Below, piece by piece: positions 1-6,058 of a stretch of DNA of 6,450 nucleotides (within the stretch, counting starts at the first letter, position 1; each line of letters opens with the position of its first letter). Below the pieces are notes generated by a model. It searched no databases, was not told the DNA's origin, and worked only from the letters and a program-made list of their open reading frames with translations. A program made the translations under genes and the position numbers. Origin of the DNA: Coriobacteriia bacterium (lineage in GTDB: Bacteria; Actinomycetota; Coriobacteriia; Coriobacteriales; QAMH01); the NCBI GenBank assembly GCA_900758075.1, contig CAAEQF010000080.1:1-6450 (forward strand), given 5' to 3'.

Positions 1-163
1 CGTGCAGATGGGCGCGCAGTCGCGGCGCATGCGGCTTGCGCGGACATTCACCAGGCAATACGCCGCGCTTTTGCGCGTTCGCTCGGGGAGCTTTTGAAAA
101 CGAACGGCGCGTAGCCGCCGGCCTCAGGCAGCTGCGCGCCGAAAGGCTCTCGTGTGTTTGCGA
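1..163. other. Left flank; possible 3' end of an unidentified + strand gene
   Basis: No recognisable gene lies here. Two + strand frames are open from the left edge. One ends at a TGA at 95-97 and has the higher third-position GC, about 25 of 31 codons. The other ends at a TAG at 112-114 with about 23 of 37. Either could be the C-terminus of a gene entering from the left, but neither short peptide (31 or 37 residues, rich in Arg and Ala) resembles a family I know. A small perfect hairpin (CGCGC-TTTT-GCGCG, 64-77) falls inside both frames. The rest, 115-163, is occupied by the terminator-like hairpin and non-coding sequence. Confidence 0.25.
97..140 (-). terminator. Probable rho-independent terminator of ansA
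   Basis: Bases 106-111 (GGCGCG) pair with 135-140 (CGCGCC). After one mismatch on the minus-strand transcript the pairing continues as 113-115 with 131-133, and there is a further GCC/GGC pairing inside. On the minus strand the stem is followed by GTTCGTTTT (97-105), a T-rich though interrupted tract. The hairpin begins about 24 bases after the asparaginase stop codon, the expected place for its terminator. On the + strand the bases after the stem are not T-rich enough, so the minus-strand reading is preferred. Confidence 0.55.
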
Positions 164-1165
164 CTAGTCCATCGGGGTGAGCTCGCCGGCGATGGGCTTG
201 GGAATCCAAGCTGCGAGTTCCTTGCCGCGCAACCCCTGGGACAGCAAGAACACGATCTTCGCGTAGGCGGCCTCGAGCGTCATGTCCACGGCGCCGACCG
301 CACCGGCGCGCGCGATGGCGTCGCTCGCCTCGTAATGGCCGACCAAGACCACGGCCTGCTGGCACTGAGACGCGACGATGACGGGCACGTCTGCCTCGAT
401 GGCCTCCGAGATGGCCTCGGTGAGGCCCGGCTCGTCTGAAGGCACGTTGCCGACGCCGTACGCGCGCAGCAGCACCGCTTCGGGCAGCGGGGTCAGCATC
501 GCCTTCACGCGTGTGGCGGTGATGCCGGGCACCATGTCGATGACGGCGACGTCGTGGCGCGTGTAGGGTGCGGGGTTCTCCCATCCGCAGCCCGTGCGGT
601 CGATGGGAGACCATCGCCAGGGGGCGCCCGTGCGCGCCTCGGGCGCGGCGGCAGGCGAGCTGAACGCTTCGAATGCCCACGAGGAGTTCTTCGTCACGCG
701 GTTCCCCAAGAACAGGTGGTGCCCGAAGAACAGCGTCACGCCGCGCGCCTGCCCGCTCACGGCGGCGTTGAGGGCGCCGGTCACGTTTGCGGTTGCATCC
801 GATTCAATCAGCCCGAGCGGCGACTGCGAGCCGGTGAGGATGACGGGCTTGCCGAACTCGGTCAGCGCATAGCTCAGCGCTGCGCCCGTGTAGCTCATCG
901 TGTCGGTGCCGTGCAAGACCACGAAGGCGTCGGCATCGTCGCGGTTTGCCCACAGGTCGTCGATGATGGCCTGCCAGTTCTCGGGCGTTGCGTTGGATGA
1001 GTCGATGAGCGGGGAGAGCTCGGCGAACGTGACCTGCTCGCGCGTGACCTGCGTGCCTTCGAGCACATGGTCGAGCCAGCCGCGCATGTCAGCGCCGGGC
1101 GCCAGGCCGTGCGGCGTCTCGATCATGCCGATGGTTCCGCCGGTGTAGGTGACGTGGATTCGCAT
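164..1165 (-). CDS. ansA: Type I (cytoplasmic) L-asparaginase
   Basis: This enzyme hydrolyses L-asparagine to L-aspartate and ammonia in the cytoplasm. The 333 residues match the usual length of E. coli AnsA-type enzymes (about 338). The N-terminal active-site motif TGGTIG is at 8-13 with the nucleophilic Thr11. The second motif HGTDTM is at 85-90, supplying the Thr87-Asp88 pair. A substrate-loop DSSN lies at 55-58, TGSQ at 111-114, and the conserved catalytic Lys is probably Lys159 in the VTKNSS segment. The C-terminal domain (from about 205) carries the YGVGNVPSD segment and an SQC loop at 266-268, typical of type I enzymes. There is no signal peptide, which argues against the periplasmic type II form. 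The ATG at 1165 has an AGGAG five bases upstream. The gene follows a truncated amino-acid permease by 13 bases on the same strand, so the two were probably once an operon for uptake and breakdown. All key residues are present and the gene looks intact. Confidence 0.95.
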   Translation of the reverse strand: MRIHVTYTGGTIGMIETPHGLAPGADMRGWLDHVLEGTQVTREQVTFAELSPLIDSSNATPENWQAIIDDLWANRDDADAFVVLHGTDTMSYTGAALSYALTEFGKPVILTGSQSPLGLIESDATANVTGALNAAVSGQARGVTLFFGHHLFLGNRVTKNSSWAFEAFSSPAAAPEARTGAPWRWSPIDRTGCGWENPAPYTRHDVAVIDMVPGITATRVKAMLTPLPEAVLLRAYGVGNVPSDEPGLTEAISEAIEADVPVIVASQCQQAVVLVGHYEASDAIARAGAVGAVDMTLEAAYAKIVFLLSQGLRGKELAAWIPKPIAGELTPMD

Positions 1166-1170
1166 AGGGG

Positions 1171-1175
1171 CTCCT
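1171..1175 (-). promoter_or_regulatory. Ribosome binding site of ansA
   Basis: On the minus strand AGGAG stands five bases before the ATG at 1165, and it fixes the start of the asparaginase. It lies between the permease stop codon (1179-1181) and the asparaginase start, so asparaginase translation does not depend on coupling to the broken permease. Confidence 0.75.
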
Positions 1176-1178
1176 GTT

Positions 1179-1472
1179 CTACTCTTCGCGGCTCTCGATG
1201 TGGGCGTCGACGAGCTCTACGTCTGCCAGCTCGCCTTCATGGTCAGTCGAGGTTTCCTGCTCGACGAGCGCCTCGTCGGTACCCTCGTCCAAGATCTCGT
1301 CCATCAGGTTTCCCTCGATGCGGTTGCGCACATAGAACCAGCCGGCGACCATGGCCACCGCCACGATGCCGAACAGCACCAGCGTCCAGCGGCCGGACGG
1401 GTCGGTCAGGTTGGAGAGCACCATGATAACGAAAAACGCGATGACGAGGTAGTTGGTGAACGGCGCGCCTTT
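1179..1472 (-). pseudogene. C-terminal stump of an amino-acid permease (APC family)
   Basis: The minus-strand frame from about 1472 to the TAG at 1179-1181 encodes two hydrophobic helices joined by a short loop. The segment PFTNYLVIAFFVIMVLSN is the first helix, LTDPSGRW the loop, and TLVLFGIVAVAMVAGWFYV the second helix. A basic RNRIEG stretch and an acidic tail of about 40 residues follow. An NY-x-VIAF helix, then a D-P loop, then a last helix with a W-F-Y edge is how APC amino-acid permeases (AroP/ProY/AnsP type) end. A full-length permease has about 450-500 residues, so roughly the last 100 remain. Upstream of about 1472 the similarity stops and sequence of a different gene begins on the other strand. 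An ATG at 1424 could start an 81-residue product, but it lies inside the first helix and has no Shine-Dalgarno sequence. Position next to ansA suggests an asparagine or related amino-acid transporter; the substrate is an inference. Confidence 0.7.
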
Positions 1473-1926
1473 TCCACCTGAATGTCCGCACGCTGCGCTA
1501 TTACGACCAAATCGGCCTGCTCAAGCCGGAGCGCGTCGATGAGACGACCCGCTCGTCCGCGACCTGAGCAGCCGCGCATACCTTGACGACGCTGTGTTTC
1601 TCGGCAAGGTCGGCGTGCCGCTTTCGCTCGAGGACCTCCGGTTGGGCGCGTGTTCCGAGCTCTCGTCTGTCTTCATCCTCGTTGAGGAAGAAGACGCATA
1701 CCCCGCCGCGACGGGGGTCCTCCCAGCGGGGTGCTACGCCCGCGTGCAGTTCCAGGGCACGCACCGCGATGCGGAGCCGTACTATCGCCTGCTCCTCGAT
1801 TATCTGTCGCAAACGGGCTACGTTGCCTGCGGGGATTCGGTCGAGGTGACCCTCATCGACGCGGGGATGACGTCCGACGAATCGCAGTTTGTGACCGAGA
1901 TTCAGATTCCATGCCGAACTTTCTGA
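1463..1926 (+). pseudogene. Broken MerR-family regulator (BltR/BmrR-like, GyrI-like effector domain)
   Basis: Two pieces of one regulator are visible. Bases 1472-1549 encode the MerR DNA-binding helix-turn-helix: FHLNVRTLRYYDQIGLLKPE followed by RVDETT. The first roughly ten residues and any start codon are missing; the frame has a stop at 1457-1459. It terminates at a TGA at 1565-1567. In the frame one step away, from about 1546 to the TGA at 1924-1926, lies a C-terminal effector-binding domain: LDDAVFLGKVGVPLS, then EPYYRLLLDYL, GDSVEVTLID and FVTEIQIP. The wing (normally GYRYY), the dimerisation coiled coil and the start of the effector domain, something over 100 residues, are absent between them. 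Such regulators sense small molecules and usually control a neighbouring transporter, often a divergent one. Without a complete DNA-binding domain or a dimerisation helix this copy should be inactive. A GTG at 1594 could start only the effector part. Confidence 0.8.
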
Positions 1927-1929
1927 CGC

Positions 1930-1935
1930 TATGAT
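1930..1935 (+). promoter_or_regulatory. Possible -10 box of a leaderless rsmJ promoter
   Basis: TATGAT matches the -10 consensus at five of six positions. It ends six bases before the rsmJ ATG, so transcription would be expected to begin at or next to the A of the start codon (1942). There is no Shine-Dalgarno sequence in the 15 bases between the preceding in-frame TGA and the ATG. No clear -35 element is visible at the usual spacing. Confidence 0.45.
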
Positions 1936-1941
1936 TGCTCC

Positions 1942-2724
1942 ATGAGCAACAGACAGCAACACACCAATTCCGATTCCGTCGAGCCCGCCGTGTGCGCGCG
2001 CGATGGGGCAAGCGACGAGCGTGCGCGCGCCTTGGCGCAACGGTTGCATGCGCCGCTTATGTGTTCTGACGAGTTGCGGGGAAGGCTCGTCGTGTCTGTG
2101 GGACATGACGGCCTCGTGCTCGAACACGACGGCTTGCAGATGCGCGCCGACCTTGCCACGATGGTTCCACGCGTGCGGAAAGACCGGCTGGGAAGGGAGC
2201 TTCTCGTCAAGGCCGCCAAGATCAAGGGCTACGACGGCCCGCTTCGCGCTGTGGACGCGACCGCCGGGCTCGGGCAAGACGCCCTGCTGCTCGCCGCCGC
2301 CGGGTTCGAGACGGTTCTTTTCGAGCAGAACCCGGTCATCGCGGCACTGCTCGCCGACTCGCTCGAGCGGGCTGCGGGCATTCCCGAGCTTGCGGAGGCG
2401 ATTGCGCGCATGCATTTCTTCGAAGGAGACAGCATTGCGCAGCTGCATCAGATGGAGCAAGCCCCCGATGTCGTCTTGCTCGACCCGATGTTTCCAGAGC
2501 GGCGCAAAAGTGCGTCGGTCAAGAAGAAGTTCCAGCTCCTCCACCTCCTCGAGCTGCCCTGTGCAGACGAGGAGGAGCTGCTTTCGGCGGCCTTTGCGGC
2601 TCATCCGCGCAAGGTCGTCGTCAAGCGGCCTCCGAAGGGGCCGTATCTTGCGGGCGTGAAGCCGAGCTACTCGCTTGACAGCAAGGCCGTTCGCTACGAC
2701 GTGCACGTCTTCGCCCGTAGCTAG
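1942..2724 (+). CDS. rsmJ: 16S rRNA (guanine-N2) methyltransferase RsmJ-like
   Basis: This is a 260-residue class I SAM-dependent methyltransferase of the RsmJ/YhiQ (UPF0341) family. The E. coli member methylates N2 of G1516 in 16S rRNA, using S-adenosylmethionine. The SAM-binding motif I is VDATAGLGQDA at 104-114, followed by FEQNP at 127-131 at the end of the second strand. The family's catalytic motif LDPMFP is at 180-185, then RKSASVKK at 188-195, VVVKRP at 225-230 and a final RYDV near 251. Length is close to E. coli RsmJ (250). The first 30 residues are polar and unlike the family, as usual. The start is constrained: an in-frame TGA lies at 1924-1926 and no start codon lies between it and the ATG. 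There is no ribosome binding site, and a TATGAT six bases upstream suggests leaderless translation. It converges with the ABC transporter gene across 30 bases with no strong terminator visible. Substrate identity is by family only. Confidence 0.88.
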   Translation: MSNRQQHTNSDSVEPAVCARDGASDERARALAQRLHAPLMCSDELRGRLVVSVGHDGLVLEHDGLQMRADLATMVPRVRKDRLGRELLVKAAKIKGYDGPLRAVDATAGLGQDALLLAAAGFETVLFEQNPVIAALLADSLERAAGIPELAEAIARMHFFEGDSIAQLHQMEQAPDVVLLDPMFPERRKSASVKKKFQLLHLLELPCADEEELLSAAFAAHPRKVVVKRPPKGPYLAGVKPSYSLDSKAVRYDVHVFARS

Positions 2725-2754
2725 CGGACTTGCCCTGCCTGGTTGCGCCGGGTG

Positions 2755-5700
2755 CTATTCGCTGCGCAGCGCCTCGACCGGGTCGCGACGGCTCGCCATG
2801 CTCGAGGGGATCAGGCCGGCGATGAAGGTCAGCAGCACGCTGATGCCGATGAGCGCCAGGCCCGCGGTCCAGGGCAGGCTTATGACGTTCGGGACCTTCC
2901 AGCCCGCGAGCACGAAGGCATTGACGGGGAACGACGCCGCCACCACCACGGCGATCGCGAAGATGCCGGCGATGAGGCCCTCGATGATCGTCTCCGCATT
3001 GAAGACGTTCGCGATGTTGAGCTTGGACGCACCCATCGCGCGCAGGATGCCGATCTCCTTCTTTCGCTCGAGCACCGAGATGTACGTGATGATCGCGATC
3101 ATGATCGAGCTCACCATGAGCGAGATCGCCACGAAGGCGATGAGCACGAGGCTGATGGTGTTGACGATGCTCGTGACCGAGTTCATGAGCGTTCCGGCGA
3201 TATCGGAGTACTGGATGGTGGCCGAGTCGTTGCCGCTATCCTGCATCTGCTTGTTGTAGTCGTCGATGATGCCGGTGATGCTCTCTTTGGACGGGAAATC
3301 GATGGGGTAGATGCTGATCGACTCGGGATTGTCCAGGCTCGCGTAGCCGAGCTTCTTCAGGTCGGAGTCATACGTGAGTTCGTCAGAGTTCATGTAGTTC
3401 ATCATCAGGCTCGTGAGGTCGTCTTGGGTGACGTTGAGCTTGATGGCGTTGGCAAACGCCGCAGGGTCGAACTTGAAGCTGTTCTGCAGGCTGGAGAGGC
3501 CTGAGAGCTGCGATTGCATCTGGGTCGCCATCTCGGCGGCCGCCTGCTGCATGAGGTTGCCCATGGTCGTGCTCAGGTAGGGGGCGAACTTGTCGGTCAG
3601 GTAGTCTTCCACCGCCGAGTTCACCTTGGAAGAGATTGTGGGGCCAAGCTCGGTGCTGAGCGTGGAGACGATCTGCTGCGCCTCGGCGGTCTGCATGAAC
3701 TGCTGCATGCCGTCAGGTGAGGCGGCGGCATCCGGATGGGCGATCGCCCACGCGCTATAGGCGGCCATGAGCTGCTGCACACCGCTGTTGAGCTGCTTGG
3801 ACTGCTCCTCGGTGAGCGTGACGTCCGCGTCCGCAAGCGCGCTTTGCAGGTCGAACTTGGGTGCGTTTGCCATCATCTGGCGCATGGTGTCTTCGCTGAA
3901 GACGCTTTTCAAGGCGCCTGCGTCGAGCGTCGGGCTTGCGCTGCTGCCCAGGTTGGAGAGCCCGGAAAGCGCGCTCGAGTCAAAGCCGAGCGCCTTGGAC
4001 ATGGCCGCCTCATCGACGCTGAACATCGAGGACATGTCGAAAGAAGAGCCCTTCTCGTCTTGCAGCTCTTCGAAGGTCTTTCCCGTGAAGACGTCGACGT
4101 CGAGGTTTGCGAGCTGCTGCTTGACGATGTCGGTGTCTGCCGCCATGTCGATGAGCTGGGTCGAAAGCGAGGGCAGGTAGGCGACGCCTTCGCGCAAGGC
4201 GGGCGTGGTCGCGGTTTCGGCGGGCTTTACCACGCCGACGATCTTCAGGTCGATTGCCTTGTTGTCGAGCTGCTCTTTCATGTACGCATCGTCGTCCGAC
4301 ATGTCGGTCCAGGTGTCCGTCTTGCTGTTCTTCTGGTACAGGTAGCTCTGCGGCACGACCTTGAAGTGCATGTTGAGGGCGTCGTCGTACGTGAAGTCGC
4401 GGTCCACCTCGGGCACGGTGACGTCCTTGCCGTTCAAGACGTCCTGCGTCATCTGCTTCATGTCCTCGGGATCGTAGTAGCCCAGGTTGTAGAGGGTGTA
4501 GTCGCTGATCTTACCGTTCTTGTCCAGGACGAGCACCGCCTCGTCGTAGTTTTGCGGCCAACGTCCCTCGACGACGTCCATCGTGTTCTGCAGGATGTCT
4601 TGGTTGTTCAGCATCTCCTTGTACGAGCCCGACGACATCGAGCCGCCGCCCAGCGAGGACATCGAGGACGTCGAGGAGGTCATGAACATCGAGCTCGTCG
4701 ACGACGGGTTGAGGCGCTCGATGCCGTTTTTGGCAGTGTCTGCCATGTAGACCTGCGGCGTGATGCCATAGTCGTAGTGGATCGTGTTCACGTACCTGTC
4801 GATGTCAGACTGCCCGGATTCGAGGTACTTCTTGAATGCGGCGAGGTCGTTGTTCTTCACCTGCGCGAACATGTCGCTCATGATCGCGGACTCGGGGATG
4901 GTCTGGCTGTCGCCGCTGCTGTCGGCGGTGTCTGTGCCGCCCTCGTCGGAGCTGTAGCCCATGGTCGCGGTCATGAGGCTGCTGATGTCGAAGCTCGACT
5001 TGGTGATGGTGAGCGGGTAGCTCGTGAGCGCCTGCTCCTCGGTGCTCGCGATATAGTTGTTTACCCCGTTTGAAAGCGCCAGGATGGCGGCGATGCCGAT
5101 GATGCCGATTGAGCCGGCAAATGCGGTGAGGAAGGTACGCCCCTTCTTCGTCATGAGGTTGTTGAACGAGAGGCCGAGCGCGGTCAGAAACGACATGCCG
5201 GCTTTCTTGCCCTTGGATTGTCCGGGCTTTCCGGAAGCCTCGGGTACGGAGTCGACGATCGGGTCGCTGTCGTCGGTGATGTGCCCGTCGGTGAGGCGCA
5301 CGATGCGCGTCGCGTACTGCTCGGCCAGCTCGGGGTTGTGCGTGACCATGACGACGAGGCGATCTCTCGAGACGCCCTTCAAGATTTCCATGATCTGCAC
5401 GCCGGTCTTGGTGTCCAGGGCGCCCGTCGGCTCGTCCGCGAGCACGATGTCGGGGTTGTTGACGAGCGCGCGGGCGATGGCGACGCGCTGCATCTGCCCG
5501 CCGGAAAGCTGCGAGGGCTTCTTGTGGATGTGGTCTCCCAGCCCGACTTCCTCGAGTGCCTTGGCGGCGCGCTCCTTTCGCTCGGCACGGCTCACGCCCG
5601 ACAACGTCAGCGCGAGCTCGACGTTGGAGAGAATCGTCTGGTGGGGGATGAGGTTGTAGCTTTGGAATATGAAGCCGACGCGATGGTTGCGGTAGGTATC

Positions 5701-5931
5701 CCAGTCTTTGGAGCTGTAGTTTTTCGTGGAAACGCCGTTGACGACGATTTCGCCCTCGTCGGCGTGGTCGAGACCGCCGAGGATGTTGAGCATCGTGGTC
5801 TTGCCCGAGCCGGACGGGCCGAGCACGGCGACGAACTCGCTGTCGCGAAACGAGACCGAGACATGGTCGAGAGCAGTCTGGGAGAAGCCAGCCGTGACGT
5901 ACTTCTTCGAGATATTTTTGAGCTGGAGCAT
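2755..5931 (-). CDS. ABC exporter, fused ATPase and FtsX/MacB-type permease with a very large external domain
   Basis: A single 1058-residue chain. The N-terminal ATPase (about 1-220, LolD/MacB-like) has Walker A GPSGSGKTT at 38-46, the Q-loop FIFQSYNLIP at 88-97, the signature LSGGQMQRV at 142-150, Walker B DIVLADEP at 161-168 and the switch His198; all catalytic residues are present. A polar linker (220-245) leads to the first membrane helix (about 266-288). About 630 residues outside the membrane follow, with a Ser/Met-rich tract at 409-436. Three C-terminal helices lie at about 924-948, 982-1007 and 1025-1044, with the FtsX-type cytoplasmic motif ERKKEIGILRAMGAS at 955-969. It ends in SRRDPVEALRSE, typical of MacB permeases. 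Such proteins use ATP to move an external domain and export or extract envelope substrates such as peptides or lipoproteins; the substrate here is unknown. The ATG at 5931 has GAGGGG seven bases upstream. An in-frame TTG at 6000 lacks a ribosome binding site and adds residues unrelated to the ATPase. No separate adaptor gene is nearby. Confidence 0.93.
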   Translation of the reverse strand: MLQLKNISKKYVTAGFSQTALDHVSVSFRDSEFVAVLGPSGSGKTTMLNILGGLDHADEGEIVVNGVSTKNYSSKDWDTYRNHRVGFIFQSYNLIPHQTILSNVELALTLSGVSRAERKERAAKALEEVGLGDHIHKKPSQLSGGQMQRVAIARALVNNPDIVLADEPTGALDTKTGVQIMEILKGVSRDRLVVMVTHNPELAEQYATRIVRLTDGHITDDSDPIVDSVPEASGKPGQSKGKKAGMSFLTALGLSFNNLMTKKGRTFLTAFAGSIGIIGIAAILALSNGVNNYIASTEEQALTSYPLTITKSSFDISSLMTATMGYSSDEGGTDTADSSGDSQTIPESAIMSDMFAQVKNNDLAAFKKYLESGQSDIDRYVNTIHYDYGITPQVYMADTAKNGIERLNPSSTSSMFMTSSTSSMSSLGGGSMSSGSYKEMLNNQDILQNTMDVVEGRWPQNYDEAVLVLDKNGKISDYTLYNLGYYDPEDMKQMTQDVLNGKDVTVPEVDRDFTYDDALNMHFKVVPQSYLYQKNSKTDTWTDMSDDDAYMKEQLDNKAIDLKIVGVVKPAETATTPALREGVAYLPSLSTQLIDMAADTDIVKQQLANLDVDVFTGKTFEELQDEKGSSFDMSSMFSVDEAAMSKALGFDSSALSGLSNLGSSASPTLDAGALKSVFSEDTMRQMMANAPKFDLQSALADADVTLTEEQSKQLNSGVQQLMAAYSAWAIAHPDAAASPDGMQQFMQTAEAQQIVSTLSTELGPTISSKVNSAVEDYLTDKFAPYLSTTMGNLMQQAAAEMATQMQSQLSGLSSLQNSFKFDPAAFANAIKLNVTQDDLTSLMMNYMNSDELTYDSDLKKLGYASLDNPESISIYPIDFPSKESITGIIDDYNKQMQDSGNDSATIQYSDIAGTLMNSVTSIVNTISLVLIAFVAISLMVSSIMIAIITYISVLERKKEIGILRAMGASKLNIANVFNAETIIEGLIAGIFAIAVVVAASFPVNAFVLAGWKVPNVISLPWTAGLALIGISVLLTFIAGLIPSSMASRRDPVEALRSE
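4624..4707 (-). repeat. Ser/Met-rich low-complexity segment inside the ABC exporter
   Basis: Residues 409-436 of the exporter contain the hexapeptide SSTSSM twice, nine residues apart, followed by a Gly-Ser-Met stretch (SSLGGGSMSSGS). In the DNA it shows as repeated TCGTC- and TCCTC-type codons for Ser and Thr. It probably forms a flexible external loop or linker within the large extracytoplasmic domain. It may vary in length between strains; that is an inference. Confidence 0.6.
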
Positions 5932-5938
5932 TGATAGT

Positions 5939-5944
5939 CCCCTC
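5939..5944 (-). promoter_or_regulatory. Ribosome binding site of the ABC exporter
   Basis: On the minus strand GAGGGG lies seven bases before the ATG at 5931, and it decides between this start and the upstream in-frame TTG at 6000. The choice also makes the protein begin MLQLKNISKKY, as ABC ATPases of this type normally do. Confidence 0.7.
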
Positions 5945-5961
5945 GGGTAGATTCGCCAGGT

Positions 5962-5995
5962 AACGAATGAAGGGAATGCGGGTGGGGCATTCGTT
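5962..5995. promoter_or_regulatory. Inverted repeat, possible operator of the ABC exporter
   Basis: AACGAATG (5962-5969) and CATTCGTT (5988-5995) are perfect 8-bp inverted copies separated by 18 bases. A nested pair, GAATGC (5974-5979) and GCATTC (5987-5992, sharing its bases with the right arm), could form a competing stem. GAATG or its complement occurs four times between 5965 and 6007. The site lies in the exporter's presumed 5' untranslated region or promoter, where a dimeric repressor could bind, or where an RNA hairpin could form. No regulator gene for it is visible in the window. Confidence 0.4.
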
Positions 5996-6003
5996 TTCAA
6001 GTC

Positions 6004-6014
6004 ATTCTATAGAA
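6004..6014 (-). promoter_or_regulatory. Possible -10 region of the ABC exporter, in a 10-bp palindrome
   Basis: TTCTATAGAA (6005-6014) is a perfect palindrome. On the minus strand TAGAAT (6004-6009) matches the -10 consensus at five of six positions. A weak -35 candidate, TCGGCA (6028-6033), stands 18 bases upstream. This would give an untranslated leader of about 65 bases containing the inverted repeat. The palindrome could equally serve the divergent + strand gene or bind a protein. Confidence 0.3.
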
Positions 6015-6058
6015 CGCGCGAGACGTCTGCCGAAGGAAGAGCGTTTGTAACGGGTTCG

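Noticed and set aside
1179..1424. An independent 81-residue small membrane protein upstream of ansA
   Set aside because: Family-like permease sequence continues in frame upstream of its ATG (NYLVIAFFVI), the ATG lies within a membrane helix, and there is no ribosome binding site; better read as a gene stump.
1594..1926. A stand-alone effector-domain protein starting at GTG 1594
   Set aside because: The GTG falls in the conserved DDAVFLGK stretch, no ribosome binding site precedes it, and the matching MerR DNA-binding piece lies just upstream in another frame.
1501..2706. A 401-codon open minus strand frame opposite the MerR remnant and rsmJ
   Set aside because: It runs antisense across two unrelated coding segments and shows no family motif; a by-product of high GC content.
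2725..2754. A shared bidirectional terminator between rsmJ and the ABC exporter
   Set aside because: The 30-base gap holds only a three-pair CCC/GGG match and no T-rich tract on either strand; not enough to call.
3736..5073. A 445-codon open + strand frame opposite the ABC exporter
   Set aside because: It is antisense to a gene with complete ABC and FtsX motifs. The product is a Val/His/Arg/Leu-rich composition expected from the complement of GC-rich codons, with no recognisable domain.
5932..6000. A 23-residue N-terminal extension of the ABC exporter from a TTG at 6000
   Set aside because: There is no Shine-Dalgarno sequence before the TTG, while the ATG at 5931 has GAGGGG at good spacing and gives the normal ATPase N-terminus; the extension also covers the inverted repeat.
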